Shown: in pieces, positions 9,910-20,110 of the stretch | Layout of the letters: the number at the start of each line of letters is the position of its first letter | Numbering within the stretch: position 1 is the first letter of the stretch | Notes under the pieces: generated by a model | Seen by the model: the letters and a program-made list of their open reading frames with translations, nothing else | Told to the model about the DNA's origin: nothing | The model's database searches: none | Made by a program: the position numbers and the translations under genes | Assembly (NCBI RefSeq): GCF_000960085.1 | Contig: NZ_JYGT01000007.1 | Location: 186,001 to 250,000 of the forward strand | Source of the DNA: Streptococcus infantis | GTDB lineage: Bacteria; Bacillota; Bacilli; Lactobacillales; Streptococcaceae | Length of the DNA stretch: 64,000 bases | Reading direction: 5' to 3'

Positions 9910-10428
9910 TTACAAACCAGGTGCTTGTCCTAATTCTGCCGCAAGCATCCAGACTGTTTTTTCAAGATCTGCCTTAGCACCAACGAAAATATCATTGGTT
10001 ACATCATCACCTTCTTCATCTGTTACATCCAATGCTTTTTGGAAAAGAGTGATAAGGTAACGATAAATTTCAAGGACACGTTCCAAACTTTCTTCTACGT
10101 TACGGAATTCTCCTACTCCTTCTTCGATTTCACTATGTTGAAGGAATTCTGTCAAAGTAGAGTATGGTTTTCCACCAAGTGTAATCAAGCGTTCGCTGAT
10201 TTCATCAAGGTAACCATCTAGGCTATCCATGTATTCATCCATCTTAGGATGCCATACTTGGAAACCACGACCACGCATGTACCAGTGTACTTGGTGAAGG
10301 GCAATGTGAGCCACATACAAGTCTGCTACTGCTTGGTTAAGCACTTCCTTTGTTTTTGCTAGCGCTTCAGGCGCTGATTTAGATAATGTTGTTACATCTT
10401 TTAATGCATCTTTTTTCAATTCAACCAT
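9910..10428 (-). CDS. dpr: Dps-like peroxide resistance protein Dpr
   Basis: Ferritin-like dodecamer that stores iron and limits Fenton chemistry in peroxide-producing, catalase-negative streptococci. From the chosen ATG (172 aa) the inter-subunit ferroxidase ligands are H48, H60, D64, D75 and E79, with the spacing known for Dps/Dpr. The GTG three codons upstream at 10437 lies inside the ribosome binding site GAGGTGA, so the ATG at 10428 is preferred. It is monocistronic with its own promoter and terminator. Confidence 0.96.
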   Translation of the reverse strand: MVELKKDALKDVTTLSKSAPEALAKTKEVLNQAVADLYVAHIALHQVHWYMRGRGFQVWHPKMDEYMDSLDGYLDEISERLITLGGKPYSTLTEFLQHSEIEEGVGEFRNVEESLERVLEIYRYLITLFQKALDVTDEEGDDVTNDIFVGAKADLEKTVWMLAAELGQAPGL

Positions 10429-10479
10429 TTTTCTCACCTCATAATATTATTTTTGCAACCATATTTATTGATTACTACC

Positions 10480-10514
10480 TCAGTATACTACACCTAGTAG
10501 ACAAAAGCAAGAAA
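10480..10514 (-). promoter_or_regulatory. Promoter of dpr
   Basis: On the minus strand TTGCTT is followed after 17 bp by TATACT. The spacer and -10 contain CTACTAGGTGTAG (inverted CTAC/GTAG), a possible operator. No classical PerR box is visible. Confidence 0.6.
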
Positions 10515-10577
10515 ATTAACCCATATTAAAAAAGTTGTAATTGACTGATAATTTAAGAAAATGAGTGGCTATTTATC

Positions 10578-12359
10578 CTAGCTATTTTCTCTGTTTTTAC
10601 TAGAGAATTGACTTCGGTAAAGGTCATAATAGAAACCTTTTGCAGCTAGGAGACTTTCATGATTTCCTTGTTCGATTATCTGCCCATCTTTCAGCACCAA
10701 AATTTTGTCAGCTTCCTGAATAGTCGAAAGTCGATGGGCAATGACAAAACTTGTTCTCCCCTTCATCAAACGTTTCATAGCCTTTTGAATCAAGAGTTCT
10801 AAACGAGTATCGACTGATGAGGTCGCTTCGTCCAAAATTAAGATTTTAGGATCCGCCAAGAGAGCACGCGCGATCGTTAACAACTGTTTTTGCCCAAGAG
10901 AAATATTACTTGACTCTTGGTTCATTTCCATGTTATAGCCACCAGGAAGGGTGCGGATAAAGTGGTCAACATTGGCCGCCTTAGCAGCTTCAACGATTTC
11001 TTCATCTGTTGCCTCAAGATTTCCAAAGCGAAGATTTTCCTTGATACTGCCTTCATAGAGCCAGGCATCTTGTAATACCATCCCAAACTGTCGACGGTAG
11101 TCCTGACGAGACAAGTCTCGAATATCTTGACCATCCACTAAAATGGCACCAGCTGTCACATCGTAAAAATGCATGAGCAGGTTGATCAAGGTAGTTTTAC
11201 CTGCTCCAGTAGGTCCAACGATAGCTACCATCTCACCAGGTTCAACATCTAGGTTGAAATTGCGAATCAATGGTTTATTTTCCACGTATTGGAAATCAAC
11301 ATTCTTGAAGCTAACCTGTCCTGTTAATGGCGCCAGTTCTTTTACTTTAGCAGTTTGGACTTCTTCTTGTTCATCCAAAACTTCAAAGACACGGTCAAGC
11401 GAAGATTTAGCACTTTGCATTTGCCCAGCTAGTTGAGTGATGTTTTGGATTGGTTGACTGACCTGCCACACATACTGAACGAAAGCTTGCATATTACCAA
11501 TGGTTAAGCGTCCTGCGATTACCTGCAATCCTCCTAGGACAGCGACTATCAGATAAGTTAAGTCAGATACAATATGTAAGGCAGGCATCATCAAACCTGA
11601 AATAAAGCTCGCCTTAAAGCCAACCTGTTGCAATTCATCCGTAATCTTTTCAAATCTCTCTTGAGATTTCTCTTCGCGTCCGAAAAGTTTTAAAACATTG
11701 AAACCAGTCAGGTTTTCCTGCACAAATCCATTCATACGACCTAGAATGGCCGCCTGCTGTTTAAAGTATGGTTGCGAACGATTTAGAATCGTTTTAGCAC
11801 CAAAATAGGTCACTGGAATTGACAAGATAACAATGATAGCCAACTGAAGATTTAGATAGAGCACCATTCCCATAACAAAAAGAATGGTAAAGACTGCATT
11901 AACAATCTGTAAGAATGATTGTTGGAGCGCATTAGATACGGTCTCTACATCACTAGTAAAACGTCCCAACAAATCTCCAAATTGGTGCTTGTCAAAGTAA
12001 GACACAGGAATACGATTGATTTTTTCACTCATTTCATTTCGCAAATCCTGTATCATAGACTGGACAGCATTGGTCATAAAGTAGTTTGAGTAGTAAGAAC
12101 CCAACTCATAAAAAAGCCCACGCAAGAGATAGATGACCAGAATCACTGCAATATAGCTAGTATTAATACTTGCTCCTGCAACACCATTTGCCATGGCAAG
12201 GAGGTTGCTGGTTAACTCAGTGATAGCAAGCCCTAATACGAAAGGCTCGATAACACTCATAATAACGCTGACTATTTTCAAGAAGACTGCAAAGAAAACA
12301 GAGAATCGGTAGGCTTTTAAATAGCTCCATAGACGAGCTAGACTAGATTGTTGTTTCAT
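10578..12359 (-). CDS. Heterodimeric ABC exporter half-transporter, subunit with catalytic Walker B
   Basis: 593-aa type-IV half-transporter: six transmembrane helices (about 1-320) and one nucleotide-binding domain. Walker A GPTGAGKT is at 382-389, Walker B LDEA with the catalytic E at 511, and a canonical H-loop AHRLS lies near 543. The signature is degenerate, ISLGQ at 486-490 instead of LSGGQ. The partner encoded upstream has the opposite pattern, as expected for a heterodimer with one consensus and one degenerate ATP site. The family includes multidrug pairs such as EfrCD and LmrCD. Ten bases separate the genes. Substrate unknown. Confidence 0.93.
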   Translation of the reverse strand: MKQQSSLARLWSYLKAYRFSVFFAVFLKIVSVIMSVIEPFVLGLAITELTSNLLAMANGVAGASINTSYIAVILVIYLLRGLFYELGSYYSNYFMTNAVQSMIQDLRNEMSEKINRIPVSYFDKHQFGDLLGRFTSDVETVSNALQQSFLQIVNAVFTILFVMGMVLYLNLQLAIIVILSIPVTYFGAKTILNRSQPYFKQQAAILGRMNGFVQENLTGFNVLKLFGREEKSQERFEKITDELQQVGFKASFISGLMMPALHIVSDLTYLIVAVLGGLQVIAGRLTIGNMQAFVQYVWQVSQPIQNITQLAGQMQSAKSSLDRVFEVLDEQEEVQTAKVKELAPLTGQVSFKNVDFQYVENKPLIRNFNLDVEPGEMVAIVGPTGAGKTTLINLLMHFYDVTAGAILVDGQDIRDLSRQDYRRQFGMVLQDAWLYEGSIKENLRFGNLEATDEEIVEAAKAANVDHFIRTLPGGYNMEMNQESSNISLGQKQLLTIARALLADPKILILDEATSSVDTRLELLIQKAMKRLMKGRTSFVIAHRLSTIQEADKILVLKDGQIIEQGNHESLLAAKGFYYDLYRSQFSSKNRENS

Positions 12360-12369
12360 CCTTTACCTC

Positions 12370-14106
12370 CTATTCTTCTGTCAGAGACGCATTTTTTAAC
12401 TGCGAATCAGCAATTTCACGATAGATGTCATTGGTTTCCATCAATTCTTCATGACGTCCACGACCAACGATTTCGCCCTTATCAAGGACGATAATCTGGT
12501 CCGCATCCATAATAGTTCCAACACGTTGCGCAACAATCAATACCGTAGCATCTTGTGTCACTTCCTTGAGACGACGGCGCAAAATAGCATCTGTACGGTA
12601 GTCCAAGGCTGAGAAAGAATCATCAAAGATATAGATATCTGGACCCTTGATGACTGCTCGTGCAATCGACAAGCGTTGTTTCTGACCACCTGATAGGTTG
12701 CTTCCGCCTTCTGCCAGATGCGTTGCGAAACCTTCTTCTCGACTTTCGATAAAGTCTTTGGCTTGGGCCACATCTGCTGCTTGGTGCAAGTCCTCATGAC
12801 TGGCATACTCTTTGCCGTAACGGAGATTGTCTGCGATAGTCCCAGTAAAAAGCAAGGCCTTTTGTGGAATAAATCCAATCTTCTGACGGAGTGATTTGAG
12901 ACGGTAATCTCGGACGTCTACACCATCGACCTTTATTTTTCCTAGCGTAACATCGTAGAAACGAGGAATCAATTGAACTAGAGTAGACTTACCTGAACCA
13001 GTTGAGCCGATAAAAGCAATGGTTTCTCCCGGTTTAGCAGTAAAGGAAATGTTATGCAAAACAGGGCTTTCCGTCTCACCAGGATAGGCAAAGGTTACAT
13101 TATCAAATTCTAGATAACCATGGGTTTCTGTTTCTTGAATTCCGTCCTCATTTGGATCAATGGAAATCGGCATTTCCATGATTTCCTTCAAACGCTCACT
13201 AGACACAGCCGTACGTGGATACATGGTAAAGAGGTTTGACAAGAATAGGAAGGACAAGAGAGCGTGGAAACTATACTCGATAAAGGCCACCAAATCCCCA
13301 ATCTGCAAACTTCCTTGCTTGAGAGGATCTAGAGCAAACCAAACGATAGCTACAATCATGGCAATAATGATTTGCACAAAAAGCGGCTCTGTCAAGCCAG
13401 TCAATTTGAACAAACGATTGGAATTATCCGCATAGATTGCATTTTTCTCCTCGAAACGGTTTTCTTGGAAGTCTTCACGAGCAAAGGCACGAATCACTCG
13501 CAAGCCCATCAAATTTTCACGGACATACTGGTTAATCTTGTCCAGTGTTTTCTGTTGTTTTTCAGATAAGGGGTGCGTTTTCACTGCCACATAAATGACA
13601 ACAACAGCTAGAAAAGGTACGGAAAAAGCGACAATCCAGGCTAGTGAAGGACTCGTCAAGAAAATCATGAGAATACTCGACAGCATCATCATGGGAGTGA
13701 TAACACCCAACTTAAGCGTCTGTTCTGCAAACTGCATGAGGACAAAGGCATCACTGGTAATACGAGTAACTAGTGAGGATACTCCAATTTGTTCATACTC
13801 ATGATGAGAATACTCTTGTAATTTAGCATAAACATCATTTCGCATGTCCTTAACCATATTGGTGGTCAGTTTACTAGCAGCGTAGGCTAGAACAATCCGC
13901 CCACATGTTCCCAAGACGATAATAACCAACATGATGATGGCCCAAAAATAGAGTTTATCCTGATCACCTTGGTTGATTCCCTGGTCAATCATGCGGGCCA
14001 AAACTGTTGGTAAACCTAGATTGACAATGACAAAGAAAATTGCCCCGAGAAAGTCTAACACTAACCACTTGGGATAGCGTTTGAGATAAGACCAAATATA
14101 AAGCAT
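12370..14106 (-). CDS. Heterodimeric ABC exporter half-transporter, subunit with degenerate Walker B
   Basis: 578-aa half-transporter with six transmembrane helices and one ATP-binding domain. Walker A GSTGSGKS and the signature LSGGQ are canonical, but Walker B reads IFDD (Asp replaces the catalytic Glu) and the H-loop reads VAQRV (Gln replaces His). It therefore contributes the non-catalytic site and pairs with the following gene. The ATG at 14106 has AGGAG five bases upstream; the longer reading frame from 14157 has no ribosome binding site and crosses a hairpin. The pair occupies the interval between tpiA and dpr. A drug or peptide exporter is likely; the substrate cannot be read. Confidence 0.93.
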   Translation of the reverse strand: MLYIWSYLKRYPKWLVLDFLGAIFFVIVNLGLPTVLARMIDQGINQGDQDKLYFWAIIMLVIIVLGTCGRIVLAYAASKLTTNMVKDMRNDVYAKLQEYSHHEYEQIGVSSLVTRITSDAFVLMQFAEQTLKLGVITPMMMLSSILMIFLTSPSLAWIVAFSVPFLAVVVIYVAVKTHPLSEKQQKTLDKINQYVRENLMGLRVIRAFAREDFQENRFEEKNAIYADNSNRLFKLTGLTEPLFVQIIIAMIVAIVWFALDPLKQGSLQIGDLVAFIEYSFHALLSFLFLSNLFTMYPRTAVSSERLKEIMEMPISIDPNEDGIQETETHGYLEFDNVTFAYPGETESPVLHNISFTAKPGETIAFIGSTGSGKSTLVQLIPRFYDVTLGKIKVDGVDVRDYRLKSLRQKIGFIPQKALLFTGTIADNLRYGKEYASHEDLHQAADVAQAKDFIESREEGFATHLAEGGSNLSGGQKQRLSIARAVIKGPDIYIFDDSFSALDYRTDAILRRRLKEVTQDATVLIVAQRVGTIMDADQIIVLDKGEIVGRGRHEELMETNDIYREIADSQLKNASLTEE

Positions 14107-14143
14107 AATTCTCCTTTCTTTTTCTTCTAAAATGCAGAAAAGA

Positions 14144-14159
14144 GCGTGCTTTCGCACGC
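14144..14159 (-). other. GC-rich hairpin ahead of the exporter operon
   Basis: Perfect GCGTGC / GCACGC stem closing a GAAA tetraloop (minus strand), followed by TCTTTTC. An extended -10 like element TGGTAAAAT lies directly before it (14161-14169). It may be a second terminator for tpiA read-through or a short attenuator for the exporter operon. Confidence 0.5.
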
Positions 14160-14175
14160 CATTTTACCAAAAAGA

Positions 14176-14216
14176 AGACAGGCAGTCATAATCTCAAGAG
14201 AGGAAACTGTCTGTCT
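14176..14216 (-). terminator. Terminator of tpiA
   Basis: Minus-strand stem AGACAGACAGT / ACTGCCTGTCT (one non-Watson-Crick pair) with a 19-base loop, followed by TCTTTTT. It lies 15 bp after the tpiA stop. Confidence 0.75.
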
Positions 14217-14230
14217 CAGATATTTGAGGC

Positions 14231-14989
14231 TTATTTTACAAAGTCAAGCAATGCCAAGAAGCTTTCTGGATCAAGTGATGCACCACCTACAAGAGCTCCG
14301 TCAACGTCTGGACAAGCCATGTATTCAGCAACGTTTTCAGGTTTAACTGAACCACCGTATTGAACACGTACTTTATCAGCAACTTCTTGACCGAAGTCAG
14401 CAGCTACAACGTCACGAACAACTTTACACATTTTTTGTGCGTCATCTTGTGAAGCTGATTTACCAGTACCGATAGCCCAGATTGGCTCATAAGCGATAAC
14501 TGATGAAGCTACTTGTTCTGCAGTCAATCCTGCAAGAGCAGCTGAAACTTGAGCACCTACGAATTCTGCTGCTTTACCAGCTTCGTAAGTTTCAAGTGAC
14601 TCACCACAACAGATGATTGGAAGCATACCGTTCGCAAAGATTGCTTTTGCTTTTTTGTTGATGTCTTCATCTGTTTCGTGGAAGTAGTCGCGGCGTTCTG
14701 AGTGACCGATAACAACGTAGTCAGTACCGATTTCTTTCAAAACTTGTGGGCTAGTTTCACCTGTGAAAGCACCTGCATTTTCAAAGTAGCAGTTTTGAGC
14801 AGCAACTTTAAGGTTTGAACCTTTAGCGGCAGCAAGAACAGTTGTCAAGTCAAGAGCAGGTACAGCAATCCCAGCTTCAACAAGGTCTGATGAAGGAAGT
14901 TTTGATGCTACAGCTTCAACGAATGCTTTTGCTTCTTCTGGGTTTTTGTTCATTTTCCAGTTACCAGCGATAAATGGTTTACGTGACAT
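14231..14989 (-). CDS. tpiA: Triosephosphate isomerase
   Basis: Glycolytic isomerase of dihydroxyacetone phosphate and glyceraldehyde-3-phosphate, 252 aa. N-terminal GNWKMNK carries the active-site Asn and Lys, the catalytic His is in IGHSERR and the catalytic Glu in [12 protein letters not shown]; the phosphate-gripping GGSV and GGASL loops are present. An in-frame ATG seven codons upstream is less likely, because AGAGGT stands before the ATG at 14989. Monocistronic with its own terminator. Confidence 0.98.
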   Translation of the reverse strand: MSRKPFIAGNWKMNKNPEEAKAFVEAVASKLPSSDLVEAGIAVPALDLTTVLAAAKGSNLKVAAQNCYFENAGAFTGETSPQVLKEIGTDYVVIGHSERRDYFHETDEDINKKAKAIFANGMLPIICCGESLETYEAGKAAEFVGAQVSAALAGLTAEQVASSVIAYEPIWAIGTGKSASQDDAQKMCKVVRDVVAADFGQEVADKVRVQYGGSVKPENVAEYMACPDVDGALVGGASLDPESFLALLDFVK

Positions 14990-15106
14990 TTCACATACCT
15001 CTTTTTTCATTTTATTTTCTACTTATTTTATCATAAATAGAGGGAGCTTGCAAATCTTACTCTGTAACTAGAAGCCTTCTTTTCAAAAACTTTCCAGTTA
15101 TTCTTT

Positions 15107-16474
15107 CTATTTGGAAGCTGACTTACGCCTCGTTAATTTGACTACTGCTTCTGTTCTAGCCGTGTGTGGAAACATGTCAACGGACTGGATATAATGCAGG
15201 TCATAGACCTCCAGCAAACGGACTAAATCACGTGCCAAGGTAGACACATTACAGGATACATAAACCATCTTTTCAGGAGCGTATTTGACGATGGTATCCA
15301 AGAGCTTATCATCTAAACCAGTACGCGGCGGGTCTACTATCAAAGCATCGGCGCGATAGCCTTCCTTGTACCAACGAGGGATAACTTCTTCTGCAGTCCC
15401 TGCTTCATAATGAGTATTGGTATAACCCATGCGCTTAGCATTTTCTTTGGCATCCTCAATGGCTTCTGGAATAATATCCATCCCTCTCAAACTTTTGACT
15501 TTTTTAGCAAAAGCGAAACCAATGGTCCCAACACCACAATAGGCATCGATCAGATGGTCGTCCTCAGTCACGTCCAAGGCCTTAACGGCTTCACTATAGA
15601 GTATTTCTGTCTGTTCAGGATTGAGTTGGTAAAAAGCTCTTGGTGAAAGAGAAAATTCATAGTCTAATACACCTTCGCGAATACTATCCTGCCCCCAAAT
15701 GATCTCAGTCTTGTCCCCATAAATCTCACTAGTTTTAGCAGTATTGGTATTGACTGCGACAGTCACTACTTCAGGATAATCCTTGACTAAATCTTTCACA
15801 AATTGAGTCAGATTTAATTGACGATTAGTCACAATGATAATCTGAACTTGCCCAGTTTTCCGTGCTCGACGAACCATGATGGTCCGAACTCCAAGGATTT
15901 TCCGTTCATCCGTAATCGGAATTTGATGGTAAGTCAAGAGTTCAGCGATGCGATTGGCAATAGTTTGCGTTTCCTTGTCTTGAACCAGACAGTCCTTTAA
16001 CTCGACCAAATAATGGGAATTCTGAGCATACAAACCTGCCTTGACTTGGCCTTTGAACTTTCGAGTTTGAAATTGTAGTTTGGCCCGATAATATTTTGGT
16101 TTTTGCATGCCAATGGTTGGTCTGATTTCAAAGTTTTCATAGCCAGCAGGGGCAAATTTTTTTAGAGCTTGATGAAGAAGATCTGTCTTGAACTCTAGCT
16201 GCTTGTCATAATGTAGGTGCATGATCTGACAACCACCACACTCATTATAGATAGTACAGTCTGGGACTACTCGAAACTTGGATTTTTTATTGACCTCAAG
16301 CAGTTTAGCCTCAACGTAGTTACGCTTGACAGAAGTGACCTGACAATAGATATCTTCGCCCTTGAGGGCACCTGGAACAAAAACGAGTGTTTTCTGGTAA
16401 AATCCGATACCTTCCCCGTTAATCCCCATGCGCTTGATTTTTAATGGAATTTTTTGTTTGACTTTAAGATTCAT
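15107..16474 (-). CDS. rlmD: 23S rRNA (uracil-5-)-methyltransferase, RlmD/RlmCD type
   Basis: SAM-dependent enzyme methylating U747/U1939 of 23S rRNA in related Gram-positives, 455 aa. An N-terminal TRAM-like region is followed by iron-sulfur cysteines [10 protein letters not shown] (Cx5CxxC) with a further Cys in LKDCLVQD, the SAM motif [10 protein letters not shown], the motif DPPRTGL and the catalytic Cys in [11 protein letters not shown]. Divergently transcribed from recX, with 37 bp between the start codons. Streptococci usually carry two such paralogues, so which uridine it modifies is uncertain. Confidence 0.93.
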   Translation of the reverse strand: MNLKVKQKIPLKIKRMGINGEGIGFYQKTLVFVPGALKGEDIYCQVTSVKRNYVEAKLLEVNKKSKFRVVPDCTIYNECGGCQIMHLHYDKQLEFKTDLLHQALKKFAPAGYENFEIRPTIGMQKPKYYRAKLQFQTRKFKGQVKAGLYAQNSHYLVELKDCLVQDKETQTIANRIAELLTYHQIPITDERKILGVRTIMVRRARKTGQVQIIIVTNRQLNLTQFVKDLVKDYPEVVTVAVNTNTAKTSEIYGDKTEIIWGQDSIREGVLDYEFSLSPRAFYQLNPEQTEILYSEAVKALDVTEDDHLIDAYCGVGTIGFAFAKKVKSLRGMDIIPEAIEDAKENAKRMGYTNTHYEAGTAEEVIPRWYKEGYRADALIVDPPRTGLDDKLLDTIVKYAPEKMVYVSCNVSTLARDLVRLLEVYDLHYIQSVDMFPHTARTEAVVKLTRRKSASK

Positions 16475-16499
16475 ATCCCTATCTTATCACAAAATACGC

Positions 16500-16514
16500 T
16501 ATAATAGAAACATG
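16500..16514 (+). promoter_or_regulatory. Promoter of recX, possibly leaderless
   Basis: TATAAT at 16500-16505 lies only six bases before the recX ATG (16512-16514), so transcription would start at or next to the A of the start codon. No Shine-Dalgarno sequence is present in AATAGAAACATG. Confidence 0.6.
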
Positions 16515-17288
16515 AAAATCACAAAACTAGAAAAGAAAAAAAGACTTTATCTGCTAGAGCTTGATAGCGACAAAACTTGCTACATTACCGAGGATACCAT
16601 TGTTCGCTTTATGCTGACCAAGGATAAGGAAATTAGTCCAGAGGAGTTTGCAGAAATTCAGACCTTTGCACAATTTTCCTACGGAAAAAACTTGGCTCTC
16701 TACCACTTATCCTTCAAGGCTCGTACCGAAAAAGAGGTCAAAGACTATTTAATTAAACATAAGATTGATGAAAACATCATACCCCAAGTCATCCAATCTC
16801 TAAAAGAAGATAATTGGATTAACGACCGTCAGTATGCCTATGCTATCATCAACTCCAATCAGCTTTCAGGAGATAAGGGAAGTTATATGCTGATGCAGAA
16901 GATTTCGCAAAAGGGAGTTGCCAAATCCATCATCCAAGAAGTCTTACAAGAATTTGATCTGACGGAAGTGGCAGAGCGTACAGCCGAAAAACTACTGAAA
17001 AAATATCAGGGTAAATTACCTGCCCGCGCTCTACAAGATAAGATTATCCAAAGCCTAACCAATAAAGGATTTTCCTACTCAGAAGCCAAAACAGCCTTTG
17101 ACCAACTGGATAGTCAGGTAGAAGAGGAAACTGTCCAAGAATTGATTTTTAAAGAATTAGACAAGCAATATCGAAAATATTCACGTAAGTATGAAGGATA
17201 CGAACTGAAACAACGCCTAACCCAAGTTTTAGCTAGAAAAGGCTATGATTTTTCAGATATAGCCAGCGCTCTCAGAGAATATCTTTAA
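16512..17288 (+). CDS. recX: RecX, RecA regulatory protein
   Basis: 258-aa RecX protein, which binds RecA filaments and modulates recombination. It is built of repeated three-helix units; motifs such as [15 protein letters not shown] and the repeated (N)KGFSYSEAK / [10 protein letters not shown] patterns are visible. Length agrees with the long Gram-positive RecX form. The start at 16512 excludes 28 upstream codons that overlap the rlmD 5' end; the TATAAT box sits immediately before this ATG, so the mRNA may lack a leader. recX next to rlmD is also recalled from pneumococcus. Confidence 0.93.
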   Translation: MKITKLEKKKRLYLLELDSDKTCYITEDTIVRFMLTKDKEISPEEFAEIQTFAQFSYGKNLALYHLSFKARTEKEVKDYLIKHKIDENIIPQVIQSLKEDNWINDRQYAYAIINSNQLSGDKGSYMLMQKISQKGVAKSIIQEVLQEFDLTEVAERTAEKLLKKYQGKLPARALQDKIIQSLTNKGFSYSEAKTAFDQLDSQVEEETVQELIFKELDKQYRKYSRKYEGYELKQRLTQVLARKGYDFSDIASALREYL

Positions 17289-17375
17289 TTTTTTCATGAA
17301 AAACTAAGAACTTTAAACAAAAATGTGATACAATAGTAAACGATAAACTTATAAATTGTAGAAAGTTGGTTAGTT

Positions 17376-17909
17376 ATGAAACTTCCAAAAGAAGGCGACT
17401 TTATTACAATTCAAAGTTATAAGCATGATGGGAGTCTCCACCGCACTTGGCGAGACACCATGGTACTAAAAACAACAGAGAACGCTATTATCGGCGTCAA
17501 CGACCACACACTTGTTACCGAAAGTGACGGTCGTCGTTGGGTAACTCGAGAACCGGCTATTGTTTACTTTCACAAAAAATATTGGTTTAATATCATCGCC
17601 ATGATTCGTGATAATGGGATTTCCTACTACTGCAACATGGCTAGCCCTTATTATCTAGACGAAGAAGCTTTAAAATACATCGATTATGATTTAGATGTTA
17701 AAGTTTTTACAGATGGTGAGAAACGCCTCTTGGACGTCGAAGAGTATGAACGTCATAAACGTAAGATGAATTATCCTGATGATTTAGACTATATTTTGAA
17801 AGAGCATGTTAAGATTCTTGTTGATTGGATCAACAATGAACGAGGTCCCTTCTCAGAAGCCTATGTCAACATTTGGTACAAACGCTACGTAGAACTAAAG
17901 AATCGGTAA
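17376..17909 (+). CDS. DUF402/UPF0374 nucleoside tri-diphosphate phosphatase (Ntdp family)
   Basis: 177-aa DUF402 protein. Characterised relatives hydrolyse nucleoside tri- and diphosphates with metal. The central acidic and aromatic core ([33 protein letters not shown]) matches the family. It follows recX by 87 bp, with a possible own promoter (TACAAT near 17329-17334) and a strong terminator after it. The function is assigned by family only. Confidence 0.88.
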   Translation: MKLPKEGDFITIQSYKHDGSLHRTWRDTMVLKTTENAIIGVNDHTLVTESDGRRWVTREPAIVYFHKKYWFNIIAMIRDNGISYYCNMASPYYLDEEALKYIDYDLDVKVFTDGEKRLLDVEEYERHKRKMNYPDDLDYILKEHVKILVDWINNERGPFSEAYVNIWYKRYVELKNR

Positions 17910-17917
17910 AGTTGTCA

Positions 17918-17951
17918 AAGGTCAGGATTTTGTTCCTGACCTTGTTTTTTT
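17918..17951 (+). terminator. Terminator after the DUF402 gene
   Basis: Perfect stem AAGGTCAGGA / TCCTGACCTT with a six-base loop followed by GTTTTTTT. Confidence 0.92.
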
Positions 17952-17960
17952 ATAAGCAAA

Positions 17961-17980
17961 AACCTGCCTTGAGGCAGGTT
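17961..17980. terminator. Terminator of queH
   Basis: Perfect stem AACCTGCC / GGCAGGTT with a four-base loop. On the minus strand it is followed by TTTTTGC, six bases past the queH stop. Confidence 0.85.
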
Positions 17981-17985
17981 TTCCT

Positions 17986-18753
17986 TTAAATATCTAACTT
18001 CGTAACAGTAAATTTGATGTGGGAATAATCTTTCTCAATATCCTTATCTACCATAAAGGCTGTCGCATCCTTCTTGACCTGCACCAAGTCAATATTTTGA
18101 GCTTGAGCTGCGTAGACACAGCCACAGTAACATTGACGATAGATATCGTACTCTTCACACATTTCTACAGATCGTTTATAACCTTGATTTTTCTTAAAAT
18201 CACTTGGAAGGTAATGAGTGGTGTAGATTTTCTGCACATCAATCCCAATACTATTGATGGTTTGTGAATTTTTGTGAGGGCTGATGGTTAGGGCAGAGCC
18301 AAAGTAGTCAAAGCCCAAGTCCATAGCCACCTGGGCTGTCTTATCTAATCGATAGTCAAAACAAACCTTGCAACGATCCCCACCTTCAGGTTCTTCTTCC
18401 AAACCTCGAACCAGTTTACGATATTCGTTTGGTTCATAGGGAGCTTCTATGTATTGGACCTTATTGCCAGTTCGTTCATTGAAATCGCTGACAAACTTTT
18501 TTGTCACATAGGCACGCTTGTGATACTCAGCTTTAGGATGGATATTTGAATTAGCAAAATAAATGGTCACATCCGCATACTTGGTCAAATACTCTAAAGT
18601 ATAGGTGCTACACGGAGCACAACAGACGTGCATGAGAATAGTTGGTCTCTCTTCATTTTTTTCCCAAACTTGAACCATCTTTTGCATGACACGGTCATAG
18701 TTGATCTTTTGATTGGGATTCATCTTACTTAGAATTTCTTCTACATCGATCAT
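17986..18753 (-). CDS. queH: Epoxyqueuosine reductase QueH
   Basis: Final step of queuosine tRNA modification, a non-homologous replacement for QueG. 255 aa, DUF208 family. Cysteine motifs are conserved: CCAPC near residue 44, DRCKVCFDYRLD in the middle and YRQCYCGCVYA toward the end; these bind an iron-sulfur cluster and a further metal in structural studies of the family. AGGAGA precedes the ATG. Convergent with the DUF402 gene, single-gene unit. Confidence 0.92.
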   Translation of the reverse strand: MIDVEEILSKMNPNQKINYDRVMQKMVQVWEKNEERPTILMHVCCAPCSTYTLEYLTKYADVTIYFANSNIHPKAEYHKRAYVTKKFVSDFNERTGNKVQYIEAPYEPNEYRKLVRGLEEEPEGGDRCKVCFDYRLDKTAQVAMDLGFDYFGSALTISPHKNSQTINSIGIDVQKIYTTHYLPSDFKKNQGYKRSVEMCEEYDIYRQCYCGCVYAAQAQNIDLVQVKKDATAFMVDKDIEKDYSHIKFTVTKLDI

Positions 18754-18820
18754 ACTCTTCTCCTTTTCTTCTTGTTATTTTATCACAAGAAGGCTCTTTG
18801 GGCAAATAGGGTTTCATGCT

Positions 18821-20020
18821 TTATTCAGTTATTAAGTCCTGATTTAATAGCTTGCCCATCCTTTTTAGACCAATTCTTAAGATAGGATAGGTTAATAGTA
18901 AGATAAGACCTAGAACTAAAAAGACAGCTACCAGACCCCAACGATCAATCAACCAACCTGTCAATGGGAAAATGACAATCATAGATAAACTAAAGAGCAT
19001 AGAATTGATACTAAGCATAGTTGCTCTTACACTGGACGGTAAATAGCCTTGTAAGTCATTAAAATAGATTGGTTGATAAACTGCATAGAGTGTATCGGTT
19101 AAAAGATATACGAGAAGAAAAGCAAAGGGAGTTCCAAAAAATACCAATAGTAAGGCCAAGCCCGTTAGTGCAACAAGAGTCGGAAAAACTCGATTGCTAT
19201 TCCATTTTTTTCCGATTTGACTAGCTACATAAACTGCTATAAGATTTAAGCCACTACCAATCAGCATGACCAGTGAAACCTGCCATCCTGCTAAGTCACT
19301 TATTTTCTGCTGATAGTAAAAGTAAAACATGCACATGAGTGTTCCGACTAGCTGATAAGTCATCATCCAATAAAAGAGAACTGGTTTTTCATGCCATTCT
19401 TTTCGAACTTGCAGGACAATCGTTTTAAAGGTTAAGGCTTCATTTTTTTCTCTCTTAGCCATTGGTTCTTTCATAAAATAAATCAAGATTATAGAAAGAA
19501 ATGAAAATCCAATAGCAATCAGATAGGTCCAAGCCAATGCTCCGTGAATAAAGAAGCCTGCCACAACTGTACCTAAGGTTCGGGTTACTTCTGCTACACC
19601 AGACAAAAAGCTAGAAATCTGAAGATACCGGTCCTTTTGACCCGCTTCTACCGCAGAATCATATAAGAAAGCGGTGCTGGTCCCCGAATCAAAATTATAG
19701 GACCAAGCATTGACCATCATAGCAAGAGCATAGATCCAAAAATTCCCCTGACCAAACAAAATCAAGATAGAGGATACAATACTGGCCAAGCGAGCCAAAT
19801 AGAGATTGGTTTTGTAGCTAAATCGATCGGCCAACATACCAGACGGGATTTCACACAAGAGACTCGTCCCGTGAAAGATACTTTCTAATAGACCAATTTG
19901 AAGTAAGGAAAGACCATTTTGAATGAAAAATAAAATCCAAAAACTGGTAATCCCAAAATAAGATGTAAATTCCAGACCTGCTAGGAGTGGAATATTGCGT
20001 TTGTAAGTTCTTTTAAACAT
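18821..20020 (-). CDS. Major facilitator superfamily transporter
   Basis: 399-aa protein with about 12 predicted transmembrane helices and a central cytoplasmic loop rich in Lys/Arg/Glu (about residues 185-205). The GMLADRFSYKTN segment after helix 2 is the MFS loop 2-3 signature. Streptococcal relatives are annotated as drug or macrolide-type efflux proteins, but no residue here fixes a substrate. Monocistronic, with 68 bp to queH downstream and a BOX element upstream. Confidence 0.85.
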   Translation of the reverse strand: MFKRTYKRNIPLLAGLEFTSYFGITSFWILFFIQNGLSLLQIGLLESIFHGTSLLCEIPSGMLADRFSYKTNLYLARLASIVSSILILFGQGNFWIYALAMMVNAWSYNFDSGTSTAFLYDSAVEAGQKDRYLQISSFLSGVAEVTRTLGTVVAGFFIHGALAWTYLIAIGFSFLSIILIYFMKEPMAKREKNEALTFKTIVLQVRKEWHEKPVLFYWMMTYQLVGTLMCMFYFYYQQKISDLAGWQVSLVMLIGSGLNLIAVYVASQIGKKWNSNRVFPTLVALTGLALLLVFFGTPFAFLLVYLLTDTLYAVYQPIYFNDLQGYLPSSVRATMLSINSMLFSLSMIVIFPLTGWLIDRWGLVAVFLVLGLILLLTYPILRIGLKRMGKLLNQDLITE

Positions 20021-20110
20021 TGTTTTCTCTCTTTCAATATGTAATATGATTATTTCTAAAAGACTTACTTAGATTTGCCTACATTTTCTCCACCTCTTTC
20101 ATTTAAAGTA

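Noticed and set aside
10480..10514. PerR box in the dpr promoter
   Set aside because: No TTATAAT-N1-ATTATAA-like palindrome is present; only a weak CTAC/GTAG repeat is seen.
14107..14157. Longer N-terminus for the upstream ABC exporter subunit
   Set aside because: No ribosome binding site at 14157 and the extra codons cross a GC-rich hairpin; AGGAG clearly serves the ATG at 14106.
16428..16511. 28 extra N-terminal codons for recX
   Set aside because: They overlap the 5' end of divergent rlmD and precede the TATAAT box; the protein start at 16512 fits RecX.
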